Made by a program: the position numbers and the translations under genes
Notes under the pieces: model-generated
What the model was told of the DNA's origin: nothing
The model's database searches: none
The model's input: the letters and a program-made list of their open reading frames with translations, nothing else
Shown here: positions 1-9,814 of the stretch, one piece after another
How the letters are laid out: the number at the start of each line of letters is the position of its first letter
How positions within the stretch are numbered: position 1 is the stretch's first letter
From: an uncultured Methylophilaceae bacterium
GTDB taxonomy: Bacteria > Pseudomonadota > Gammaproteobacteria > Burkholderiales > Methylophilaceae
Assembly: GCA_903899965.1 (NCBI GenBank)
Contig: CAIULB010000009.1
Span: forward strand, 35,516-99,515
DNA: 64,000 bases
Direction of reading: 5' to 3'

Positions 1-872
1 TCAGCTTGCAAGATAATAATATTTTCAATATCGCTGTAAAAGGCGTATTTGATGATGCGCAAGATATCGTCAAAGCGGTATCTAATGACCATGCTTTTAA
101 GGCAGCGAATAAGATAGGCGCAGTTAACTCTATCAATTGGGCGCGAGTTGCAGCGCAAGTGGTTTACTACTTCAAAGGCTATTTTGCTGTGACGCAAAAC
201 AATAGCCAAAAAGTCAGCTTCGCAGTGCCGTCAGGCAACTTTGGCAATGTATGTGCAGGACATATTGCTCGCATGATGGGCTTGCCTATTGATAAATTAG
301 TTGTGGCAACTAATGAGAATGACGTGCTTGATGAGTTCTTCAAAACAGGTATTTATCGCCCGCGTGGCTCAGCAAATACTTACCATACCTCTAGCCCTTC
401 AATGGATATTAGCAAGGCCTCAAACTTTGAGCGTTTCGTATTCGACTTGGTTGGTCGTGATGCCTCAAAAGTGCGTGAACTTTGGTCATCGGTCGATGCT
501 GGTGGTGCTTTTGATATTAAGCAAGCTGGCTTGTTTGAAAAAATTGCAGCTTACGGTTTTGTATCTGGCAGTAGCAACCACAGTCATCGCATGAACATTA
601 TCCGCGAGACTGAAGCTAAGTATGGCGTGGTGATTGATACGCATACCGCAGATGGCTTAAAAGTCGCCTTGGAGCAACGCGATGTGAGTACGCCGATGTT
701 GGTCTTAGAAACTGCATTGCCAGCTAAGTTTGAAGATGCCATTGTTGAAGCTTTAGGTCATGCGCCAGAGCGCCCAGCGGCGTTGGAAGGGATCGAGAAT
801 CTTCCACAACGTTTCGAAGTGATGAATGCGAATGTGAATGAAGTAAAAGCTTATTTAGTCGCTAATACCTAA
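1..872 (+). CDS. thrC: Threonine synthase, C-terminal part (5' end outside window)
   Basis: Reading frame open from the window edge; protein contains VSFAVPSGNFGNVCAGHIARMMGLPI and GSANTYHTSSPSMDISKASNFERFVFD, typical of PLP-dependent threonine synthase. Confidence 0.93.
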   Translation, partial: SLQDNNIFNIAVKGVFDDAQDIVKAVSNDHAFKAANKIGAVNSINWARVAAQVVYYFKGYFAVTQNNSQKVSFAVPSGNFGNVCAGHIARMMGLPIDKLVVATNENDVLDEFFKTGIYRPRGSANTYHTSSPSMDISKASNFERFVFDLVGRDASKVRELWSSVDAGGAFDIKQAGLFEKIAAYGFVSGSSNHSHRMNIIRETEAKYGVVIDTHTADGLKVALEQRDVSTPMLVLETALPAKFEDAIVEALGHAPERPAALEGIENLPQRFEVMNANVNEVKAYLVANT

Positions 873-906
873 GTCAAAAGACATAGAGCCGTAAGACGGA
901 GTCAGT

Positions 907-1701
907 ATGAAACAATATCAAGACCTAGTGCGCCACGTGCTAACACATGGCAACAAAAAAGAAGATCGTACTGGAACAGGTACGGTTTCTGTTTTTGGAT
1001 ATCAAATGCGTTTTGATTTAAATGCTGGCTTTCCAATACTTACGACTAAAAAAGTCCATCTGAAGTCTATCATTCATGAGTTACTTTGGTTCTTACAAGG
1101 CAGCACTAATATTGCCTATCTAAAAGAAAATGGCGTGCGCATTTGGGATGAATGGGCGGATGAAAATGGCAATTTAGGACCTGTTTACGGCTATCAGTGG
1201 CGCAATTGGCCTAAGCCAGACGGTTCGCATATCGACCAAATCACGCAAGTTGTGAACATGATTAAGAGCAATCCTGATTCACGTCGTTTGATTGTGTCTG
1301 CTTGGAATGTGGCAGATGTTGATCAAATGAAATTGCCACCTTGTCATGCTTTCTTTCAGTTCTATGTTGCGGACGGTAAATTGAGCTGTCAGCTATATCA
1401 GCGTAGTGCGGATATTTTCTTGGGCGTGCCATTTAATATTGCCTCTTATGCATTGCTCACCATGATGGTGGCGCAAGTGTGTGGTTTAAAGCTTGGTGAC
1501 TTTGTGCATACGCTAGGCGATGCACATATTTACAGTAACCATTTTGAGCAGGTGAATGAGCAGCTCACGCGAGATATACGTGCTTTGCCAACTATGCACA
1601 TTAATCCGAATGTAAAAGATATTTTTGATTTCAAATTTGAAGACTTCACCTTAGAGGGCTACGACCCTCATCCGCCAATCAAAGGGCTGGTTGCGGTTTA
1701 A
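907..1701 (+). CDS. thyA: Thymidylate synthase
   Basis: 264 aa; contains [12 protein letters not shown] active-site Cys motif and [20 protein letters not shown]. Confidence 0.98.
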   Translation: MKQYQDLVRHVLTHGNKKEDRTGTGTVSVFGYQMRFDLNAGFPILTTKKVHLKSIIHELLWFLQGSTNIAYLKENGVRIWDEWADENGNLGPVYGYQWRNWPKPDGSHIDQITQVVNMIKSNPDSRRLIVSAWNVADVDQMKLPPCHAFFQFYVADGKLSCQLYQRSADIFLGVPFNIASYALLTMMVAQVCGLKLGDFVHTLGDAHIYSNHFEQVNEQLTRDIRALPTMHINPNVKDIFDFKFEDFTLEGYDPHPPIKGLVAV

Positions 1702-1702
1702 T

Positions 1703-2185
1703 ATGCCATCCTTGTCTTTAATCGTAGCGATTGCTAAAAATCGTGTTATTGGGGTTAACAACACTTTACCTTGGTACTTGCCAGAAGATCTCAAACGATT
1801 CCGTGCTTTAACTACAGGCCATCATATTATTATGGGTCGTAAAACCTACGATTCACTTGGTCGTTTATTACCCGGTAGAACCACGGTCATCGTCACACGC
1901 AATCCAGATTATAAAGTGGAAGGTGCAATTGTTGTGCATAGCCTTGAAGCTGCCATTGAAGCTTGTGGTGACGATAATGAAGCATTCTTGATTGGTGGTG
2001 CAGAGCTTTACAAAGATGGCTTAAAGCTCGCTAATAAGCTTTACATAACTGAGATTAATGCTGAGTATGCGGGTGATGCTTTTTTCCCTGAGTTTGAGAT
2101 GATTGAATGGCGGGCAGGGGAGCGTGAAACGCATCAAGCTGATAACGGCTTAGGATTCAGTTATATTACTTATCAGCGCGCTTGA
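1703..2185 (+). CDS. folA: Dihydrofolate reductase
   Basis: Starts MPSLSLIVAIAKNRVIGVNNTLPWYLPEDLKRF; ATG immediately follows the thyA stop (the ORF-track start at 1691 is probably too early). Confidence 0.97.
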   Translation: MPSLSLIVAIAKNRVIGVNNTLPWYLPEDLKRFRALTTGHHIIMGRKTYDSLGRLLPGRTTVIVTRNPDYKVEGAIVVHSLEAAIEACGDDNEAFLIGGAELYKDGLKLANKLYITEINAEYAGDAFFPEFEMIEWRAGERETHQADNGLGFSYITYQRA

Positions 2186-2200
2186 TAAGCTTTAAATAAT

Positions 2201-2229
2201 AAAAAAAGCGCATAAGAGCGCCTTTTTTA
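2201..2229. terminator. Intrinsic bidirectional terminator between convergent folA and the decarboxylase gene
   Basis: AAAAAAAGCGC-ATAAGA-GCGCCTTTTTT between convergent genes. Confidence 0.7.
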
Positions 2230-2246
2230 TTTGATGATGTGCCAGT

Positions 2247-4487
2247 TTATTCTGCTACACAATCCACATAGTACATCGCCTTACCATCGACCACTTGTTT
2301 TACTAAGCCGTGAACGTCAGTTTCAAAGCCAGGGAAGCGCTCGTTAAACTCGCGTGCAAATTTCAAGTAGTTAACGATAATAGCGTTGAATTGCTCACCT
2401 GGAATCAACAGCGGAATGCCGGGTGGGTAAGGAGTTAGCAATACAGCAGTAATTCGGCCTTCTAGCTCATCAATCAACACACGGTCGATTTCGCGGTGCG
2501 CCATTTTCGCAAATGCATCAGTTGGTTTCATGGCAGGTACCATGTTAGATAGATACATTTCAGTGGTTAAGCGCGCGACATCATTTTTTTTATAGATTTC
2601 ATGAATTTGCGTACATAAATCTTTTAAGCCTGTACGTTCGTAGCGAGGATATTTTGCCGCAAACTCTGGTAGAACCTTCCATAGTGGTTGATTCTTGTCG
2701 TAATCGTCTTTGAATTGTTGAAGTGCCGCTACCATGGTGTTCCAGCGGCCTTTGGTAATGCCAATAGTGAACATAATGAAGAATGAATATAGACCGGTTT
2801 TTTCAACAATCACGCCATGCTCAGCCAAGTATTTTGTGACAATCGCGGCTGGAATGCCAAACTCATCAGAGAAGTCGCCATCCACGTCCAAGCCTGGGGT
2901 AATGATGGTTGCTTTAATCGGATCCAGCATATTAAAGCCTTCGGCAAGATTGCCGAAACCATGCCAGCGTTCATTTGCTTTAAGCATCCAAGCTTCGCGT
3001 TCCTCGATGCCTTCTTCTGAAAGGTCATTAGGGCCCCAAACTTTAAACCACCAGTCTGCGCCCCATTCTTCATCCACTTTGCGCATCGCGCGACGGAAGT
3101 CTAGCGCTTCCATAATCGATTCTTCAACCAATACCGTTCCACCAGGTGCTTCCATCATGGCGGCAGCAACGTCACAGCTAGCAATGATTGAATATTGCGG
3201 GCTGGTTGATGTGTGCATCAAGTAAGCTTCGTTAAATACGTCACGGTCTAATTGAATGCCGTCTGCATCCTGCACTAAGATTTGAGAGGCTTGGCTCAGG
3301 CCAGCTAATAACTTATGGGTTGATTGCGTTGAGAAAATCATCGATTCTTTGCAACGTGGGCGATCTGCGCCGATTGCGTGGTAATCACCATAGAAGTCGT
3401 GGAATGTGGCGTGAGGCAACCATGCTTCATCGAAATGTAGCGTATCAATTTTTCCGTCTAACATTTCTTTGATTTCTTCAACGTTATAAAGCACACCGTC
3501 ATAAGTCGATTGTGTAATTGTTAAAACGCGAGGTTTTGCATTTTTGTCAGTTGCAAATGGGTTGGCTTCAATTTTTTTCTTGATGTTTTCCCACTCGAAT
3601 TCTTCTTTTGGAATTGGGCCAATAATGCCGAAATGGTTGCGTGTTGGCATCAAGAAAACAGGAATCGCGCCGGTCATAATAATAGAGTGCAATACTGACT
3701 TATGGCAGTTACGGTCAACCACTACGATGTCGCCTGGGGCGACGGTGGAGTTCCAAACAATCTTGTTAGATGTTGATGTGCCATTGGTGACAAAGTACAA
3801 ATGGTCACAGTTGTAAATTCGTGCTGCATTGCGCTCAGACGCTGCTACTGGGCCTGTATGGTCGAGTAATTGACCAAGCTCATCTACCGCGTTACAAACG
3901 TCCGCACGGAGCATGTTTTCGCCAAAGAATTGGTGGAACATTTGACCAACAGGGGACTTCAAAAATGCTACTCCACCAGAGTGACCAGGGCAGTGCCATG
4001 AATAAGAGCCGTCAGCTGCATAATGCGTCAGTGCTTTAAAGAATGGCGGTGGCAGACTATCTAAATAAGCTTTTGCTTCACGGATAATTAAGCGGGCAAC
4101 AAATTCAGGCGTATCTTCATTCATATGAATGAAGCCGTGTAATTCACGCAGTACGTCGTTTGGAATGTGGCGAGAAGTACGCGTTTCGCCATGTAAGAAA
4201 ATTGGTATTTCTTCGTTGCGATAACGGATTTCAGTCACAAATGTGCGTAACTGCTCAATCGCCTCTGGTTTTTCTTCTACGATTTCTTCATCATCAATCG
4301 ACAAAATAAAAGCTGATGCACGACTTTGTTGCTGTGCAAAAGAGGTCAGGTCGCCGTAGCTTGTTACGCCCAACACCTCGAAGCCTTCTTCTTCAATGGC
4401 TTTTGCAAGAACGCGAATGCCAAGACCTGAAGAGTTCTCAGACCGAAAGTCTTCGTCGATGATAACAATAGGAAATCTAAATTTCAT
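2247..4487 (-). CDS. Orn/Lys/Arg decarboxylase (AdiA/LdcC-type fold-I PLP enzyme with N-terminal response-regulator-like wing)
   Basis: 746 aa; YSWHCPGHSGGVAF, FSTQSTHKLLAGLSQASQI (PLP lysine) and LLIPGEQF; N-terminal MKFRFPIVIIDEDFRSENSSG wing domain. Confidence 0.93.
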   Translation of the reverse strand: MKFRFPIVIIDEDFRSENSSGLGIRVLAKAIEEEGFEVLGVTSYGDLTSFAQQQSRASAFILSIDDEEIVEEKPEAIEQLRTFVTEIRYRNEEIPIFLHGETRTSRHIPNDVLRELHGFIHMNEDTPEFVARLIIREAKAYLDSLPPPFFKALTHYAADGSYSWHCPGHSGGVAFLKSPVGQMFHQFFGENMLRADVCNAVDELGQLLDHTGPVAASERNAARIYNCDHLYFVTNGTSTSNKIVWNSTVAPGDIVVVDRNCHKSVLHSIIMTGAIPVFLMPTRNHFGIIGPIPKEEFEWENIKKKIEANPFATDKNAKPRVLTITQSTYDGVLYNVEEIKEMLDGKIDTLHFDEAWLPHATFHDFYGDYHAIGADRPRCKESMIFSTQSTHKLLAGLSQASQILVQDADGIQLDRDVFNEAYLMHTSTSPQYSIIASCDVAAAMMEAPGGTVLVEESIMEALDFRRAMRKVDEEWGADWWFKVWGPNDLSEEGIEEREAWMLKANERWHGFGNLAEGFNMLDPIKATIITPGLDVDGDFSDEFGIPAAIVTKYLAEHGVIVEKTGLYSFFIMFTIGITKGRWNTMVAALQQFKDDYDKNQPLWKVLPEFAAKYPRYERTGLKDLCTQIHEIYKKNDVARLTTEMYLSNMVPAMKPTDAFAKMAHREIDRVLIDELEGRITAVLLTPYPPGIPLLIPGEQFNAIIVNYLKFAREFNERFPGFETDVHGLVKQVVDGKAMYYVDCVAE

Positions 4488-4508
4488 TGAGTAACCTTAT
4501 TATGAGGC

Positions 4509-5084
4509 CTAAATTTTAGGCAATGTCACGCCGACTTGGCCTTGATACTTGCCGCCACGGTCTTTATAGCTGGTTTCGCAAACGTCATCTTCGTCCGCTT
4601 CGAAGAATAGAACCTGTGCACAACCTTCATTCGCATAGATTTTTGCAGGTAATGGAGTGGTGTTGCTGAACTCTAGCGTAACGTAACCTTCCCACTCTGG
4701 CTCGAATGGCGTCACATTGACGATAATGCCACAACGCGCATAGGTCGACTTTCCTAAGCAAACTGTTAAAACATTTCGAGGTATGCGGAAGTATTCAACA
4801 GTGCGTGCAAGTGCAAATGAGTTAGGTGGAATGATGCAGTAATCCGCATTCACTTCCACAAATGAATTTGGGTCGAAATTTTTTGGGTCAACAATCGTGC
4901 TGTTGAGGTTGGTGAAAAGCTTAAATTCTTTTGAGCATCGAATGTCATAGCCATAGCTAGATGTGCCATATGACACCATACGTTCACCTGCGGCATTTGC
5001 TTTGACTTGTTTAGGCTCAAACGGCTCAATCATGCCGTGTTGTTCGGCCATGCGGCGTATCCACTTATCCGATTTAATGCTCAT
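4509..5084 (-). CDS. dcd: dCTP deaminase
   Basis: 191 aa; [42 protein letters not shown] and [21 protein letters not shown]. Confidence 0.97.
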   Translation of the reverse strand: MSIKSDKWIRRMAEQHGMIEPFEPKQVKANAAGERMVSYGTSSYGYDIRCSKEFKLFTNLNSTIVDPKNFDPNSFVEVNADYCIIPPNSFALARTVEYFRIPRNVLTVCLGKSTYARCGIIVNVTPFEPEWEGYVTLEFSNTTPLPAKIYANEGCAQVLFFEADEDDVCETSYKDRGGKYQGQVGVTLPKI

Positions 5085-5128
5085 TTTTCACTCAACCATT
5101 CATTTAAAAAAACAAAAATAACAAAATT

Positions 5129-5178
5129 AAAATGCCCACGCATTATGCCATTTTACTGACAAATCGCGCAGGCATTTT
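5129..5178 (-). terminator. Stem-loop with U-rich tail downstream of zwf
   Basis: AAAATGCCcaCGC...GCGcaGGCATTTT inverted repeat between zwf and dcd; on the minus strand followed by AATTTTGTTATTTTTGTTTTTTT. Confidence 0.5.
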
Positions 5179-5197
5179 GTAATGGGTGAAGAGCAGT

Positions 5198-6706
5198 TTA
5201 GTGCTCGTCGCCACCTAGTTCAATACTGTAACGCCAGAACTGGTCTTCAGCTTCGAAAATCACGCTAGACTCTTTTGGATCTCGGTCGCCAGCGCGGTAT
5301 TGATGCAATGGTGTTTTGTCCTTTGCCCAAGCATTCACGATTTGGTCAACCAAACGCCATTGAGCTTCCACTTCGCTGATGTGTAGGTACTGTGAGGGAT
5401 CGCCTTCCATCAAGTTCAGCATTAAAGTTTCGTATGAGTCGATAGTTTCATCGCCTTGTTGGCGTTGTGGACCGTCAATGCTCATCGTGCGTGTTGCGAT
5501 ATCCAGACCTGGAATCTTAGATTCCATCTCAATTTTTATGCACTCACGTGGTTGAATATTGATGATAAGCCAGTTGTGATGCTGACCTTCTTTAAGCTCT
5601 ATTGGCGATTGCTTAAAGCGAATTGCAATCGCAGTATTGCCTTCGTGCATACGTTTGCCAGTGCGAACATAGAAAGGCACACCTTTCCAACGAGGGTTAT
5701 CAATAAACAACTTCACTGCAGCGTATGTTTCTGTAAAGCTTCTATCGCCAAGGCCATCACGTTTAACTTCTTCTAGGTAACCAGGCACATTTTCACCATG
5801 GCCATCACCTACACAAACACGACCAGCAGCGTATTGCGCACGGAAAACTTGTTTGTTGAAGTTATCTAAGTCGATTGGACGGATAGATTCTAATACCTTG
5901 ATTTTCTCAGCACGGATGCTGTCTGGTGTGAGGTCTTTTGGTTTTTCCATGGCCACTAAAGCCAATGTTTGTAGCAAATGGCTTTGGAACATGTCGCGAA
6001 GTGCGCCAGTTGCATCGTAGAAAGTGGTACGTTCGCCAACGCCTAATGTTTCGTTGTTGGTGATTTGAACATGGTCGATGTGACCGTTATTCCAAAGTGG
6101 CTCAAAAATCGCATTAGTAAAGCGAGTCAGCATGATGTTTTGAATTGCTGATTTACCGAGGTAATGGTCGATACGATAAATTTGGCTTTCTTTGAGGTGC
6201 TTAGTGATTTTGGATTGCAAATCTTGTGCACTTGCTAAGTCAGTGCCAAATGGTTTCTCAATCAACACGCGGCGCCAGTATTTGCTCTCGTCTAATAAGC
6301 CAACGCCTGAAAGTTGCTCAACCACAGGTGCGAAGTCGGTCGGGCGAACAGACAAGAAGTAAGCGAGGTTTTGCGGGAACACTTTCTCATCGCTGAGTCT
6401 GTCACGCATTTTTTCGAAAGCATTAGGGTCTGTCGGCGGGTTGGCGTGGTAGTGGTTACGATTTAAAAACCGTTCAAATACTTGCTTGTCGTAGCCATTT
6501 TTGAATTTAGCATCTAACATGCCTTTGATTTCTTTGTGCCAATCTTCTCGCGCAACGTCACCACGACCTACCGATAAAATTGCCATGTGCTCTGGTAAAC
6601 GGCCTGCTGCATCCAAACGGAAAAGGCCTGGAATGAGTTTTAGGCGAGATAGGTTGCCGCTAGCGCCAAATAAAACAAGGGTACAAGGATCAATTTGTTT
6701 GCTCAT
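5198..6706 (-). CDS. zwf: Glucose-6-phosphate 1-dehydrogenase
   Basis: 502 aa; LVLFGASGNLSRLKLIPGLF and RIDHYLGKSAIQNIMLTRF. Confidence 0.97.
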   Translation of the reverse strand: MSKQIDPCTLVLFGASGNLSRLKLIPGLFRLDAAGRLPEHMAILSVGRGDVAREDWHKEIKGMLDAKFKNGYDKQVFERFLNRNHYHANPPTDPNAFEKMRDRLSDEKVFPQNLAYFLSVRPTDFAPVVEQLSGVGLLDESKYWRRVLIEKPFGTDLASAQDLQSKITKHLKESQIYRIDHYLGKSAIQNIMLTRFTNAIFEPLWNNGHIDHVQITNNETLGVGERTTFYDATGALRDMFQSHLLQTLALVAMEKPKDLTPDSIRAEKIKVLESIRPIDLDNFNKQVFRAQYAAGRVCVGDGHGENVPGYLEEVKRDGLGDRSFTETYAAVKLFIDNPRWKGVPFYVRTGKRMHEGNTAIAIRFKQSPIELKEGQHHNWLIINIQPRECIKIEMESKIPGLDIATRTMSIDGPQRQQGDETIDSYETLMLNLMEGDPSQYLHISEVEAQWRLVDQIVNAWAKDKTPLHQYRAGDRDPKESSVIFEAEDQFWRYSIELGGDEH

Positions 6707-6740
6707 TACTTCAAGTTTCCTAAGTTTTCGGTATTAATAA

Positions 6741-6763
6741 GCGGCCAATCAAATGTTGGCCGC
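6741..6763 (-). other. Intercistronic perfect stem-loop between gnd and zwf
   Basis: GCGGCCAA-TCAAATG-TTGGCCGC, 8-bp perfect stem with 7-nt loop and no U-tract. Confidence 0.6.
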
Positions 6764-6790
6764 GTTGAGATTGATAGCTTTTAATGAGGA

Positions 6791-7714
6791 TTAATCGTTC
6801 ACTGACTTAACAAAGTGACCACCAAAGCCATTACGCATCATTGATAGCAATTTGTAGCTATAACCAGTTGCATCTTGGCTTCTGAAGCGGGCTTGTAGGG
6901 CAAGTGTTAGCACCGGTGCAGCTACGCCTTGTTCAACAGACTCCATCACTGTCCAGCGACCTTCGCCAGAATCAGCCACATAAGGGGCTACAGCAGATAG
7001 TTCTTGGTCTTCTTTAAGTGCATCAGCGGTTAGATCTAATAGCCAGCTTCGCACCACAGAACCATGGCGCCATAACTCTGTGACTTGTGCTAAATCTAAA
7101 TTAAAGTCTGTTTTGCCTTTTAGCAAATCTAAGCCTTCTGCCATCGCTTGCATCATGCCGTATTCAATACCGTTATGTATCATCTTGGTAAAGTGGCCTG
7201 AGCCGATTGGACCAACGTGTGCCCAGCCATTTTCTTTAGATGGTGCGAGTGCAATCAGGATAGGTTCTACTGCTTTTGCGACTTCAGGAGTTGCGCCAAC
7301 CATTAAGCAGTAGCCGTTTTCTAAGCCCCAGATGCCGCCAGATGTGCCGGCGTCCATAAAGCCGATGCCACGCTCTGCAAGCCAAGCGCCACGGCGTTGG
7401 CTATCTTTGTAATTTGAGTTGCCGCCATCAATTATGATGTCGCCTTTGGCAAGTATCTCGGCAAGATTTTGAATTTGAATTTCGGTTGGCTCGCCGCTTG
7501 GCAACATGAGCCAAACAATACGTTTTTCGCCGTTTTCACCTAATTTTGAAACTGCATCAGCCACTGAGCTTGATGAAACCATGCCTTCAGTTTCGACTAA
7601 CTTAGTTACGACTTCTACACTTCTGTCGTATCCAACAACTTCAATACCACTGCGAAGCAAGCGAGTTGTCATGTTGCCACCCATCTTGCCTAAACCTATC
7701 ATTGCTAGTTTCAT
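6791..7714 (-). CDS. gnd: 6-phosphogluconate dehydrogenase, decarboxylating, short form (GndA/YqeC-like)
   Basis: 307 aa; MKLAMIGLGKMGGNM, DIIIDGGNSNYKDSQRR and GHFTKMIHNGIEYGMMQAMAEG. Confidence 0.94.
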   Translation of the reverse strand: MKLAMIGLGKMGGNMTTRLLRSGIEVVGYDRSVEVVTKLVETEGMVSSSSVADAVSKLGENGEKRIVWLMLPSGEPTEIQIQNLAEILAKGDIIIDGGNSNYKDSQRRGAWLAERGIGFMDAGTSGGIWGLENGYCLMVGATPEVAKAVEPILIALAPSKENGWAHVGPIGSGHFTKMIHNGIEYGMMQAMAEGLDLLKGKTDFNLDLAQVTELWRHGSVVRSWLLDLTADALKEDQELSAVAPYVADSGEGRWTVMESVEQGVAAPVLTLALQARFRSQDATGYSYKLLSMMRNGFGGHFVKSVND

Positions 7715-7819
7715 TAATTTTCCTTGGTTAGGATATAGTCTGCCATCGTCCTTTTGGGTAAGATGGCGGGCTAAATTGATTTATTAAATAAGTCTGTAAT
7801 TATAACGTGAAGGCTTTGC

Positions 7820-8536
7820 ATGATGCAAAACACAAACCAAGAAAATTCCCCAGAAAAAACAAGCCAAATCAGCCGATGGCACAATTTCGCAACACAAGAA
7901 TCTATTAACCAAGCAACATTAAACCGAATCATAGCTGCCGCGGATGAAGCGATTGCTGGTCGCGGCCGTTTTTCTATCGTGTTGGCCGGCGGCTCAACAC
8001 CTAAAAGCGTTTACTCTTTACTCAAAGATGCAAAGGCAGACTGGGCTAATTGGCATGTTTATCATAATGATGACCGCTGTTTGCCAGTGGATAACTCTGA
8101 GCGCAATAGCTTGATGGCGCGGACTACATGGCTCAACCATGTGAGTATCCCTGCTAACCAAATTCACGATATCCCTGCAGAGTTAGGCAATATTGAAGGC
8201 GCTAAGGCTTATGCTAAAACATTGAATGGTGTGCCAGAGTTTGATTTGGTACTGTTAGGCTTGGGTGAAGACGGGCATACGGCAAGCTTATTTCCTAATC
8301 AAGCAGTAGATAATTCAGAAGATGCTGTGCCTGTGTTTGATGCACCTAAACCGCCTGCAGATCGTATCACCGTAAGTCAGAAACGATTGAGTAATGCACG
8401 AGAGGTGATTTTTTTGGTAACTGGGGCTGGTAAACAAGATGCTGTCAATAATTGGCGTAATGGTGTTGCGATTCCAGCTACTTTGATTACGCCGAAAAAT
8501 GGCGTGGATGTTTATTGCTTTGGCGTGACTTTTTAA
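7820..8536 (+). CDS. pgl: 6-phosphogluconolactonase
   Basis: 238 aa; FSIVLAGGSTPKSVYSLL, DDRCLPVDNSERNSLM and LLGLGEDGHTASLFP. Confidence 0.95.
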   Translation: MMQNTNQENSPEKTSQISRWHNFATQESINQATLNRIIAAADEAIAGRGRFSIVLAGGSTPKSVYSLLKDAKADWANWHVYHNDDRCLPVDNSERNSLMARTTWLNHVSIPANQIHDIPAELGNIEGAKAYAKTLNGVPEFDLVLLGLGEDGHTASLFPNQAVDNSEDAVPVFDAPKPPADRITVSQKRLSNAREVIFLVTGAGKQDAVNNWRNGVAIPATLITPKNGVDVYCFGVTF

Positions 8537-8563
8537 GCTGCGTATTTAATTTTAGATCGCCAT

Positions 8564-8595
8564 AAAAAAGCCCCTAGATTTTCGGGGCTTTTTTT
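8564..8595. terminator. Intrinsic terminator between convergent pgl and mrp
   Basis: AAAAAAGCCCCTAGATTTTCGGGGCTTTTTTT. Confidence 0.85.
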
Positions 8596-8607
8596 ATGCA
8601 ATTTGGC

Positions 8608-9696
8608 TTATGTGTTCTGAATCACAATATTGGGAAATTTGCTGCTATGGTCTAGCGCGAGTTTAGATAGCTTAGAGGCTGTTTTTCGTGCAATTTGTTT
8701 GTAAATACCCGCGATTTGACTGTTGGGTTCACTAATTACAGTTGGCTTGCCGCCGTCTGATTGTTCACGAATTTTAATGTCTAGAGGTAAGCTACCAAGT
8801 AAATCGACGTTGTAGTCTTTGCACATTGCTTCGCCACCACCCGCACCGAAGATATGTTCTTCATGCCCACATTTTGAGCAAATGTGCGTGCTCATGTTTT
8901 CAACGATGCCTAAAATTGGTATACCTACTTTTTCAAACATTTTGAGGCCTTTGCGGGCATCTAAAAGCGCGATGTCTTGAGGTGTAGTCACAATAATCGC
9001 ACCAGTCACAGGCACTTTTTGCGAAAGCGTTAATTGAATATCGCCAGTGCCTGGCGGCAAGTCGATAATTAGGTAATCGAGGTCTTTCCAGCGCGTGTCT
9101 CGTAGCAATTGCTCTAAAGCACCTGTGACCATTGGGCCACGCCATACCATAGGCGTATCAACATCCACCAAGAAACCTATCGACATCGCTTGTATGCCGT
9201 GTGCTTGCATCGGCTCTATACTTTTGCCGTCAGCGCTGTCTGGGCGACCTGAAATGCCTAGCATTTGTGGTTGGCTGGGGCCGTAAATGTCAGCATCTAA
9301 AATGCCAACATTAGCGCCTTCTTGCGCAAGGGCTAAAGCAATATTTACCGCAGTGGTTGACTTGCCAACGCCGCCTTTACCTGACGCCACGGCAATAATA
9401 TTTTTGACGTTTGGAATCAGTGGCACACCACGCTGAGCACTATGCGGCACAATGCGGCTACCAATATTGACGTTGATATTGCCGATGCCAGCAATCGTTT
9501 TTAGTTTGCTCTCAACTAGCGCTTGAGTTTCGCCTAATACACTTTTAGCAGGGTAGCCCAATACGATATCGATTGAAACATCGTTGCCATTAATGTGAAT
9601 ATTCTTTGCGGATTTACTGCTGATAAAGTCCGCACCAGTGTTAGGATCTACCAATGTTTTAAGCGTGTTTTGAACATCTAATTCCGAAATTGCCAT
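8608..9696 (-). CDS. apbC: Mrp/ApbC-family iron-sulfur cluster carrier ATPase with N-terminal MIP18/DUF59 domain
   Basis: NIIAVASGKGGVGKSTTAVNIALALAQEGA deviant Walker A; GEAMCKDYN; ENMSTHICSKCGHEEHIFG. Confidence 0.95.
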   Translation of the reverse strand: MAISELDVQNTLKTLVDPNTGADFISSKSAKNIHINGNDVSIDIVLGYPAKSVLGETQALVESKLKTIAGIGNINVNIGSRIVPHSAQRGVPLIPNVKNIIAVASGKGGVGKSTTAVNIALALAQEGANVGILDADIYGPSQPQMLGISGRPDSADGKSIEPMQAHGIQAMSIGFLVDVDTPMVWRGPMVTGALEQLLRDTRWKDLDYLIIDLPPGTGDIQLTLSQKVPVTGAIIVTTPQDIALLDARKGLKMFEKVGIPILGIVENMSTHICSKCGHEEHIFGAGGGEAMCKDYNVDLLGSLPLDIKIREQSDGGKPTVISEPNSQIAGIYKQIARKTASKLSKLALDHSSKFPNIVIQNT

Positions 9697-9814
9697 TTGC
9701 TTTTCCTTGCAATAATTCTTGAGTAAAAGATTAAGGTAATTTTAACGCATGTGAAAGCGCCCGTCATTTGTTAAAATGGGCGTATTCGAACAATTTATAC
9801 ATAGATTGAAATTC

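Noticed and set aside
2734-3225. 163-aa plus-strand ORF antisense to the decarboxylase gene
   Set aside because: Entirely inside a confidently identified gene on the other strand; composition reflects antisense codons and no family is recognisable.
9757-9782. GCGCCC...GGGCG inverted repeat upstream of metG as a riboswitch or attenuator
   Set aside because: The stem is short and bulged and overlaps a plausible -10 element (TTAAAAT). A plain promoter is simpler and no known riboswitch core was seen.
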